NCBI RefSeq assembly: GCF_006442975.2
Contig: NZ_CP083954.1
Location: 3,975,501 to 4,039,500 of the forward strand
Source of the DNA: Mesorhizobium sp. B2-1-1
GTDB lineage: Bacteria > Pseudomonadota > Alphaproteobacteria > Rhizobiales > Rhizobiaceae
Length of the DNA stretch: 64,000 bases
Reading direction: 5' to 3'
Both the position numbers and the translations under genes were made by a program. Under the pieces are notes generated by a model, which was not told where the DNA came from, did no database searches, and worked only from the letters and a program-made list of their open reading frames with translations. Each line of letters begins with the position of its first letter. Position 1 is the stretch's first letter. Positions 57,203 through 64,000 of this stretch are shown piece by piece.

Positions 57203-59452
57203 TCAAGCCGCCGAGCGCCTTCCCGGCACCGGGGTGCCCGGCGGTTCGTGGCCGAGCGGGGTCACCAGCGTCAACTCCGGATAGCCATTCTCGATAAGCT
57301 TGACGGCGGCCTGCGTCACCTCATCATCCGGCTCCAGCATGGAGAGGAACACCTCGGTCGCATCGCCACCCAGACGGCTGATGCCTTGGGCGTCGGCGGG
57401 ACCGCATTCGACCACCACCAGGTCATAGGCGGTGGTCAGCGATTGCATGATGATCGGCAGCCGGTCGGCGGCGCGCATGGCGCGAACCGGATCGGCGGTG
57501 CCGACAGGAATGACATGGCAGTCGGAATAGAGGTCGGGGTGGATGACTTCGCTGAACTGCGCCTGCGACGCGAGCAGATTGGTGATGCCCGGGAACAGTC
57601 CGCTGTCGAGCATCGGTCGCGAGGCGGCGCCGGAAGCCGTGAGGTCGAGCAGCAGCACGCGCAGGCCGGCGTCGGAGACCTCACGCGCTACCAGGATCGC
57701 GGACGCGGCCGCCTCGTCACCTTCGGGCGACACGAAGATGGCGCGCGCGGCGCCGCTTGCGATCAGCTTTTCCGCCGCTTTTTCAACGTCGATCTCGCCC
57801 AGCACCGAACGCGGCCTGGTTTTGGCGACCGGGACGGCCTCGGCAACAGGGACGGTTTCGGCGACCGGTGCGCCGGCGGCGGGTTCGACCTCTATGACAG
57901 ATTCCGCCGGCGAGGGCAGATCCGGTTCCACCATCATCTCCGGTTTCACCGCTTTCTCAGCGTGGTGCTCAGGCCCGGACTCTGGAATGATCGTCGTTTC
58001 CCTGGCCGCGACCGGCATCGCCACCTCGTCGATCGGCTCGAAGCGAGCGCCGCTGGCCGGGCGCATGGCGCGGCCGGAAAAGAGTTCGCGCAGCAGCGTG
58101 AACACCGACATGAGCAAAAGCGAGGCGGCAAAAGCAGCACCGACGATCGGCCCGATCTTGGGGAAGTAGGCCTCGGAAGGCACTACGGCCTTCGAGATGA
58201 CACGCGCGTCGACCGGCACGTAATTGCGATCCTGGCGCGAAGCCGCCTCGCGGTAGTTGGTCAGGTAAAGTTCGAGCTGCTGGCGCTTGGCGGCAGCGTC
58301 ACGCTGCAGCGCATCGAGACCGACCTGCTGTTCGCCTGCCTCCGCGGAAGCCGCCTTCAGCGTGTTGACGTCGGCGACGAGCTGGCTCTCGCGTGACTTG
58401 GCGGCATCGGCCTGCATAGCCAGCCCCTTCATCACCTTTTGAGCTTCACTGCGGATCTGCGCGTCGAGATCGGCCAGCTGTGATTTTGCCGCGCGAATGC
58501 GCGGATGATTGTCGAGCAGCGTCGTCGACAGGTCGGCGATGTTAGCGCGCAGTTCGACCTGCCGTTCGCGCAAGCGCTGGATCAGATCGGATGACAGCAC
58601 CTCGGGCAGCGAATCCAGCGAGCCGCCATTCTGCAGCGCCTTGCGCACGCTGTCGGCGGTGCCCTCGGCGGCGGCGCGGTTGGCCCGCACCCGCGACAAT
58701 TCGGTCGACAGTTCGGCCAGTTGTTGGGTGGCGAGCACAGAATTGTTGCCGCCCACCAGAAGGTCCGACTGGGCGCGATAGGCGGCGACCTTGGCCTCGG
58801 CATCCCTGACCTGCTTCTGCAGATCGGCGATCTCGGGAGCCAGGAAGTCCGCCGCGGCGGTGTTGGATTCGAGCTTGGCCGCGCCCTGCCCGGCAATGTA
58901 GGCGGCGGCAATGGCATCGGGGATAGCAGCCGCGAGCTTGGGATCTTCCGAGGAGAACTCGATGGCGATGATGCGCGTCTTTTCGACGCCATAGACGTTG
59001 AGCTTCTCGCGCATCTTCTTCAGGACGCGTTCGTCGACCGGAATATCCATGGGATCGTTCTTCAACCCCACCAGGATCAGCAGGCGGTTGAGAGGCGACA
59101 TATCGACAGTTTCGTCGAATTCGTGCAATCGCGACAGATCAAGCTTCTGCGCTACCTGCTTGAGGATTTCGTTGGACGAAATGATCTGGACCTGGGTGGC
59201 GACGCCTTGCTCATCGAGGATAGGCTTGTCGCTGTCATTGCTGCCGGCCGGGCGCGTGTAGACGGATTCACGCGTATCGATCTGAACCTGCGTCTGGGCC
59301 TTGTAGTGCTTGGTTGCCAGCGAAGCGAGCGCAAACGCCAACCCGGTAACCACCAGGGAGACGACCAATATTCGCAGCCAGTTCCTCGCCAGGCTGGCGA
59401 AGAGCTGCCTGAGATCGACGTCAACGTCTGCGGCCGTGGACTGAACGGACAT
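57203..59452 (-). CDS. Wzc/ExoP-like polysaccharide co-polymerase with degenerate ATPase domain
   Basis: A 749-residue protein. The Wzz domain starts VDLRQLFASLARNWLRILVVS with TM1 at about 27-46; a long coiled coil follows; the GNVR-type region and TM2 lie near 400-455. The C-terminal domain has the BY-kinase/MinD-like fold (GLRVLLLDLTASGA, YDLVVVECGP), but at the Walker A position it reads VSPEGDEAAASAILVAR, with no GK[ST], and the tail has no tyrosine cluster. So it is probably not an active tyrosine kinase. It should control chain length in the Wzy pathway. Start 59452 has TAGGA upstream. Confidence 0.88.
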   Translation of the reverse strand: MSVQSTAADVDVDLRQLFASLARNWLRILVVSLVVTGLAFALASLATKHYKAQTQVQIDTRESVYTRPAGSNDSDKPILDEQGVATQVQIISSNEILKQVAQKLDLSRLHEFDETVDMSPLNRLLILVGLKNDPMDIPVDERVLKKMREKLNVYGVEKTRIIAIEFSSEDPKLAAAIPDAIAAAYIAGQGAAKLESNTAAADFLAPEIADLQKQVRDAEAKVAAYRAQSDLLVGGNNSVLATQQLAELSTELSRVRANRAAAEGTADSVRKALQNGGSLDSLPEVLSSDLIQRLRERQVELRANIADLSTTLLDNHPRIRAAKSQLADLDAQIRSEAQKVMKGLAMQADAAKSRESQLVADVNTLKAASAEAGEQQVGLDALQRDAAAKRQQLELYLTNYREAASRQDRNYVPVDARVISKAVVPSEAYFPKIGPIVGAAFAASLLLMSVFTLLRELFSGRAMRPASGARFEPIDEVAMPVAARETTIIPESGPEHHAEKAVKPEMMVEPDLPSPAESVIEVEPAAGAPVAETVPVAEAVPVAKTRPRSVLGEIDVEKAAEKLIASGAARAIFVSPEGDEAAASAILVAREVSDAGLRVLLLDLTASGAASRPMLDSGLFPGITNLLASQAQFSEVIHPDLYSDCHVIPVGTADPVRAMRAADRLPIIMQSLTTAYDLVVVECGPADAQGISRLGGDATEVFLSMLEPDDEVTQAAVKLIENGYPELTLVTPLGHEPPGTPVPGRRSAA

Positions 59453-59584
59453 GCATCCTACTCCGATACGGATCGCATGCACCGTAAACAACTATGGTAA
59501 CTCAGCCGTTAAGATCACAGGAAGCTTCCGTCAGGACTTACTGGCAGGCGCCAAGCAAAACCGTCAAAGTTATAAAACTCCTGC

Positions 59585-59605
59585 CGATCGATGCCGTATC
59601 GATCG
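59585..59605. promoter_or_regulatory. Inverted repeat in the Wzc/Wza divergent promoter region
   Basis: CGATCGAT (59585-59592), 5-base spacer GCCGT, ATCGATCG (59598-59605). A perfect 8-bp pair in the 253-base divergent gap; a plausible operator for a regulator of exopolysaccharide synthesis. Confidence 0.45.
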
Positions 59606-59705
59606 CGCCCTTTACCGGCCATTAACCCTAACAGGACGATAACGGACGCGCTCTCAGATGTTTGCTGCGACGCCGCAGCGGCCAGTCGAAGGTATGTGTC
59701 CTGTC

Positions 59706-60269
59706 ATGAAAAGCACTGCTTCCCTCTTTCGCGCGCTGCTTGCCGTGTCGATGCTTGCTGGCTGCTCCAGCTACCGGCCGACGCCGGCCGCCTTCCACGA
59801 GGTGCTCGATCAACCCTATCGCCTGGGCGCCGGTGACCGCGTCCGCGTCACCGTGTTCGAGCAGGACGGGCTGACCAACACCTATAGTGTCGACCAGTCC
59901 GGATATCTCTCCTTCCCGCTGGTCGGTGCCGTGCCGGCGCGCGGCCACACCGCCCAGCAGATGGAAAAGGAAATCGCCGACAAACTGCGCCAAGGCTATC
60001 TGCGCGATCCCGATGTTTCCGTCGAGATCGACCGCTACAGGCCTATCTTCGTCATGGGCGAAGTGGGCGCCGCCGGCCAGTATTCCTATGTGCCCGGCCT
60101 CACCGTTCAGAAAGCCGTCGCCATTGCCGGCGGCTTCACGCCGCGCGCCAACCAGGAAAGCGTCGACATCACCCGAGATATCAACGGCAAGGTGATGACC
60201 GGCCGGGTTGTCACGTCAGACCCGCTGCTGCCCGGAGATACTGTCTATGTGCGTGAACGTCTGTTCTGA
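59706..60269 (+). CDS. Polysaccharide export lipoprotein (Wza/KpsD-like, short form)
   Basis: A 187-residue lipoprotein. The signal MKSTASLFRALLAVSMLAGC has an LAGC lipobox with Cys20. The Poly_export domain follows: YRLGAGDRVRVTVFEQDGL, LVGAVPARGHTAQQMEKEI, and a SLBB-like region RPIFVMGEVGAAGQYSYVPG. It is shorter than Wza, lacking the C-terminal transmembrane alpha-helix, so another protein must form the outer-membrane pore. ATG 59706 fits the signal peptide; ATG 59694 and 59658 are alternatives. Confidence 0.88.
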   Translation: MKSTASLFRALLAVSMLAGCSSYRPTPAAFHEVLDQPYRLGAGDRVRVTVFEQDGLTNTYSVDQSGYLSFPLVGAVPARGHTAQQMEKEIADKLRQGYLRDPDVSVEIDRYRPIFVMGEVGAAGQYSYVPGLTVQKAVAIAGGFTPRANQESVDITRDINGKVMTGRVVTSDPLLPGDTVYVRERLF

Positions 60270-60278
60270 CGAACACAC

Positions 60279-61409
60279 GTGGCGGACAAACTCAGGATCG
60301 TCCATTGCTTTCGTTCACCTGTCGGCGGGATCTTTCGGCATGTGCGGGACCTCGCGGAAGCTCAGGTCGCCGCCGGCCATTCGGTCGGCATCGTGTGCGA
60401 TTCGACCACAGGCGGGGAATACGAGGAGCGCCTGTTCGAGCGGATGAAGGCCATGCTGGCGCTCGGCATCCATCGCACGCCGATGCAGCGCCATGTCGGA
60501 CTGGGGGATCTCGCCTCGGCCTGGCGCACCTACGGAATCATCAAGGAATTGCGGCCGGACGTGCTGCACGGGCACGGCGCCAAGGGTGGCGCCTATGCCC
60601 GTCTGTTCGGCTCATTGTTGCGGGTATCAAGGTCTCGCGTAGCCCGCCTTTATTCGCCGCATGGCGGTTCTCTCCACTATGACGAGAGCACGTTCACGGG
60701 AAAGCTGTTCTTCGCGCTCGAGCGATCCATGGCTCACTTCACCGACTGTCTGCTGTTCGTCTCGGACTATGAGCGACGCACCTATCGCAGGAAGATCGGC
60801 GAGGCGCCCATTCCGAACGCGCTGGTCTACAATGGCCTGCGCGCGGCCGAGTTCGATCCTGTTCCGGAGAAGCCCGGAATGGTGGACCTGCTCTACATCG
60901 GCATGATGCGTGACCTCAAGGGACCCGACATCTTCATCGACGCGCTGGCCCTTGCCGGGACACGGCTCGGACGCCCGCTGGGCGCCGTCATGGTGGGCGA
61001 CGGCGACAACCTGCCTCGCTATCGCGCGCAAGTGAAGCGGCTCGGGCTCGACGGCAACGTGCGTTTCCTGCCGCCGATGCCTGCCAGGGATGCCTTTGCG
61101 CTGGCCGCGCTGGTCGTCGTTCCCTCGCGCGCCGAAGCATTGCCCTATGTCGTGCTGGAGACGCTGGCTGCGGGAAAACCGATGATCGCCACGGCCGTTG
61201 GCGGCATACCGGAGATCTTCGGTGCCGATTCCCCTGCCCTGATCAGGCCTGATCCGCTGCAGCTTTCCGACAAGATGGCCGAAGCGCTGGCCGATCCCGC
61301 CGCCTATCGAAAACTGATGCCCGATCGCGCCGATCTGGAGGCACGCTTCGGAGCCGATGTCATGGCCGCCGAGATCGAGAAAGCGTATTTCGCGGCGCTG
61401 GCCAAATAA
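60279..61409 (+). CDS. GT4-family glycosyltransferase
   Basis: A 376-residue retaining GT-B enzyme. RIVHCFRSPVGGIFRHVRDL is the acceptor-side glycine loop, and PSRAEALPYVVLETLAAGKP the donor-side E-x7-E motif. It adds a sugar to the undecaprenyl-linked repeat unit on the cytoplasmic face. The start is GTG 60279, 9 bases after the export lipoprotein stop, with no good ribosome site, so it is probably coupled to translation of that gene. Confidence 0.9.
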   Translation: MADKLRIVHCFRSPVGGIFRHVRDLAEAQVAAGHSVGIVCDSTTGGEYEERLFERMKAMLALGIHRTPMQRHVGLGDLASAWRTYGIIKELRPDVLHGHGAKGGAYARLFGSLLRVSRSRVARLYSPHGGSLHYDESTFTGKLFFALERSMAHFTDCLLFVSDYERRTYRRKIGEAPIPNALVYNGLRAAEFDPVPEKPGMVDLLYIGMMRDLKGPDIFIDALALAGTRLGRPLGAVMVGDGDNLPRYRAQVKRLGLDGNVRFLPPMPARDAFALAALVVVPSRAEALPYVVLETLAAGKPMIATAVGGIPEIFGADSPALIRPDPLQLSDKMAEALADPAAYRKLMPDRADLEARFGADVMAAEIEKAYFAALAK

Positions 61410-61502
61410 ACCACAAGCCCAAGCCCTTCCAAAGCCACGCGTTGTTTCAAGGGTTTCTTAGCTCTCTTTTGCTATTGCCTGGGGGAAGCTTGCGGAAATC
61501 CC

Positions 61503-63038
61503 ATGAACGAGATCGATCCCGTGCACCGCTTTTCGGCAGAGGCTGTGCGCAAACTCGACACCCCGACCGATGGCGGCATGCCGGGCGGCATGAATGATGT
61601 CGCCCGTCAGGTCGCCTCGCAATACCGGCGCGATACGATGTCGCCGATCATGGTGAGCGGCGTCCTGCGGATGGTCGAGTTCGCAGTGCTGTTCCTTTCC
61701 GGCCTCGGCGTCTATTTCTACTTTGTCGGCTTCTTCAACTATTTCGCCTGGCAATATCCGCTGACGATCGCCGCCGCGTCGTTCCTTGCAGTGGTGCTGC
61801 TCGACGTCACCGATTGCTACCAGATCGTCTCACTCATGCGGCCGATCGCCAATTTTGGCCGTTTGCTGCTGGTCTGGGCCGGCACGTTCGCCCTCATGGC
61901 GCTGACGGCATTCGTGATGAAGATATCTGAAAACTATTCACGATTGCTGTTCGGCACTTGGTTCGCCGTCGGTTTCATTCTCATCTTCGGCCTGCGGCTG
62001 GTGATGTCGAAGCTGATCCGGCGCTGGGCGCGCGACGGCCACATGGAGCGGCGCGCCGTCATCGTCGGCGGCGGCAAGGCAGCGGAGGTCCTGATCCGCT
62101 CGGTCGAGAGGCAGCCCTACAACGACATCCGCATTTGCGGCATTTTCGACGATCGCAGCGACAAACGCTCGCCGCCTATCGTCGCCGGCTATCCTAAGCT
62201 CGGCACAATCTCGGAGCTGATCGAATTCGCCCGCATCGCCCGCATCGACATGCTGATCGTGTCGCTGCCGCTGACCGCCGAATCGCGCGTGCTGCAATTG
62301 CTGAAGAAACTGTGGGTGCTGCCGGTCGACATCCGGCTGTCGGCGCATTCGAACGCGCTGCAGTTTCGTCCACGCGCCTATTCCTACATCGGCTCGGTGC
62401 CGATGCTCGACATCTTCGACAAGCCGATCAACGACTGGGATTCGGTGGCCAAGCGCGCCTTCGACATCGTTTTCAGCCTGATCGGCATCGTCGTGTTCTC
62501 ACCGGTGATGCTGGCGACCGCTATCGCCATCAAGCTCGACAGCAAGGGACCGGTGCTGTTTCGCCAGAAGCGGCATGGTTTCAACAATGAGGTGATCGAA
62601 GTCTACAAATTCCGCTCGATGTATGCCGACCGGTCGGACCCGACCGCCAGACAGACGGTCACCAAGAACGACCCGCGCGTCACCCGCGTCGGCCGCTTCA
62701 TCCGCAAGACCTCGATCGACGAGCTGCCGCAGTTCTTCAATTCGCTCTTGGGTTCGCTGTCGCTGGTCGGCCCGCGGCCGCACGCGATTGCCGCGCAGTC
62801 GCACAACCTGCTCTACAACGAAGTGGTCGACGGCTATTTCGCGCGCCACAAGGTCAAGCCCGGCGTCACCGGCTGGGCGCAGATCAATGGCTGGCGCGGC
62901 GAGATGGACACCAACGAGAAGATCCGCATGCGGACGGAATACGACCTCTATTATATCGAGAACTGGTCGATGCTGTTCGACCTGCGGATCCTGTTCCTGA
63001 CGCCGATCCGGCTGCTCAACACGGAAAACGCCTATTGA
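61503..63038 (+). CDS. Undecaprenyl-phosphate sugar phosphotransferase (WcaJ-like)
   Basis: A 511-residue polyprenol-phosphate hexose-1-phosphate transferase. Four membrane helices (about residues 50-145), a Rossmann-like CoA-binding-type domain (RRAVIVGGGKAAEVLIRSVE) and a fifth helix lead into the catalytic domain: KRAFDIVFSLIGIVVFSPVML, GPVLFRQKRHGFNNE, KFRSMYADR and the LPQFFNSLLGSLSLVGPRPHA segment in two parts. It starts synthesis of the repeat unit by loading the first sugar phosphate onto the carrier. Overlaps the next gene by four bases. Confidence 0.95.
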   Translation: MNEIDPVHRFSAEAVRKLDTPTDGGMPGGMNDVARQVASQYRRDTMSPIMVSGVLRMVEFAVLFLSGLGVYFYFVGFFNYFAWQYPLTIAAASFLAVVLLDVTDCYQIVSLMRPIANFGRLLLVWAGTFALMALTAFVMKISENYSRLLFGTWFAVGFILIFGLRLVMSKLIRRWARDGHMERRAVIVGGGKAAEVLIRSVERQPYNDIRICGIFDDRSDKRSPPIVAGYPKLGTISELIEFARIARIDMLIVSLPLTAESRVLQLLKKLWVLPVDIRLSAHSNALQFRPRAYSYIGSVPMLDIFDKPINDWDSVAKRAFDIVFSLIGIVVFSPVMLATAIAIKLDSKGPVLFRQKRHGFNNEVIEVYKFRSMYADRSDPTARQTVTKNDPRVTRVGRFIRKTSIDELPQFFNSLLGSLSLVGPRPHAIAAQSHNLLYNEVVDGYFARHKVKPGVTGWAQINGWRGEMDTNEKIRMRTEYDLYYIENWSMLFDLRILFLTPIRLLNTENAY

Positions 63039-64000
63039 GCGCGGTCACCCATGACCTGCCGCGCGCGGCGGTCAATGCCAAGCTGATCGCACTGATTTCC
63101 TCGGGCGCGGTCGGGCTCGGCATCCTGCTTTCCGGCTTCGTTATCAGCGAGCCGGCTCCTTACGAAATCTACATGGCCGGCCTGATCGCCATCTGGGCGC
63201 TTTTCGGTTTGAGGATTTCGCGCGCGGCCGCGCCGCTGCTGGTGCTTCTGGTGACGATGAATATTGGCGGCATGATCGCCATGACGCAGATGTCAGACCT
63301 CGCCAACACGCCGCTCTACCTTGCAGTGTCGCTGTTTCTCGCCTTCAGCGCGGTCTTCTTCGCATCGGTCACCGCCACGCAGCCGAGCCTCTACCGGCTG
63401 ATCTTCATTGCCTATGTCGTATCCGCGGTGATGACTTCGCTGCTCGGCATAGCAGGCTATTTCCATGCCTTCCCGGGCGCGGAGATGTTCACCAAATACG
63501 ACCGCGCCGCAGGCGCCTTCCAGGACCCGAACGTGTTCGGGCCGTTCCTGGTTCTGCCCGGCATCTATCTGCTCTATCTGCTGCTGACCGGGCCGGTCTC
63601 GCGCATGCCGCTGCTGGCGGTGCCGCTGCTCATCATCACATCAGGCATCTTCTTCTCCTTCTCGCGCGGCGCCTGGGGCATGTTTGCCGTCTCTGCCGTT
63701 CTGCTTACCGGCTGCCTGTTCCTGCAGAGCAACAGCGGCATGTTCCGGCTGCGCGTGGTGGTGATGACCATCGCGGCATTGTCGCTGCTGACGATCGCCA
63801 TGATCGTCATCCTGCAGCTGCCGGGCGTGGCGGAAATGTTCTCCAACCGTGCCCATCTCGAACAGAGCTACGACACCGCCCGCCTCGGCCGCTTCGCCCG
63901 CTATGCAATCGGCTTCCAAATGGCGATGGAGCACCCGTTCGGCATCGGGCCTCTGGTGTTCGGCACCATCTTCGGCGAGGACACCCACGACATCTGGCTG
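63035..64000 (+). CDS. O-antigen ligase/polymerase-like (Wzy) protein, partial
   Basis: A polytopic protein running off the window edge, with 322 residues visible and about nine hydrophobic segments. AAGAFQDPNVFGPFLVLPGI and FSFSRGAWGMFAVSAVLL are the motifs that mark Wzy_C/O-antigen-ligase family members, and HPFGIGPLVFG with EDTHDIWL opens the large periplasmic loop. The start appears to be TTG 63035, in a TTGA overlap with the previous stop; an ATG at 63051 is out of frame. It would polymerise the repeat unit. Confidence 0.85.
   Translation, partial: MSAVTHDLPRAAVNAKLIALISSGAVGLGILLSGFVISEPAPYEIYMAGLIAIWALFGLRISRAAAPLLVLLVTMNIGGMIAMTQMSDLANTPLYLAVSLFLAFSAVFFASVTATQPSLYRLIFIAYVVSAVMTSLLGIAGYFHAFPGAEMFTKYDRAAGAFQDPNVFGPFLVLPGIYLLYLLLTGPVSRMPLLAVPLLIITSGIFFSFSRGAWGMFAVSAVLLTGCLFLQSNSGMFRLRVVVMTIAALSLLTIAMIVILQLPGVAEMFSNRAHLEQSYDTARLGRFARYAIGFQMAMEHPFGIGPLVFGTIFGEDTHDIWL

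Overview
The window looks like chromosomal DNA of a Rhizobiales alphaproteobacterium, most likely Mesorhizobium or a close relative. This rests on high GC with strong third-position bias, the clpP-clpX-lon-hupB order, rplM-rpsI, ctaA next to a DUF2842 gene, two sugar ABC systems, and a four-gene set resembling the galacturonosyl-lipid A genes of rhizobia. The genus call is inference from gene content and protein style; no search was run.

Layout. 1-3850: the 3' end of a PaiB-like gene, then a minus-strand operon (GT2 polyprenyl-phosphate sugar synthase, LAB_N membrane protein, ArnT/Rgt-like transferase, PAP2 phosphatase) for lipid A or envelope decoration. 4151-10828: tyrS, a very large AsmA/DUF3971 protein, a one-cysteine Bcp peroxiredoxin and a LytM/M23 peptidase. 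10865-11032: an unlisted 55-residue membrane protein. 11181-16071: ROK regulator plus a CUT2 sugar ABC transporter and an SDR dehydrogenase. 16229-17301: CsbD and a gene-poor stretch with an imperfect repeat. 17302-20702: an AT-richer three-gene islet (tiny PGTG membrane protein, kinase-like/methyltransferase fusion, membrane sulfatase-fold protein) beside tRNA-Asp and tRNA-Val.

21422-30549: a second sugar locus: RbsK-like kinase, FucU mutarotase, MalK/UgpC ATPase, a Tat-exported 554-residue binding protein, two permeases, a creatininase-fold hydrolase, a SIS isomerase and an aldo/keto reductase. This is the best candidate for an uncharacterised catabolic pathway. 30640-35992: hupB, lon, clpX, clpP. 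36330-44442: a mixed metabolic block (tandem-repeat exported protein, FAD oxidase, P450, cupin with an apparent CTG start, metY, CoA-binding protein, AAA ATPase, VOC protein, crotonase lacking both catalytic glutamates, and a frameshifted thioesterase).

44505-54765: LysE exporter, rplM-rpsI with a clear sigma70 promoter, MFS and GDPD genes, acyltransferase, ureohydrolase-argC-phosphotransferase operon, ctaA and DUF2842. 54783-64000: the start of a Wzy-type exopolysaccharide cluster: deacetylase, BioF2-type acetyltransferase, Wzc-like chain-length protein with a degenerate ATPase domain, Wza-like export lipoprotein, GT4 glycosyltransferase, WcaJ-like initiating transferase, and an O-antigen-polymerase-like protein cut by the window edge.

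No CRISPR array, complete insertion sequence, rRNA or phage was seen.
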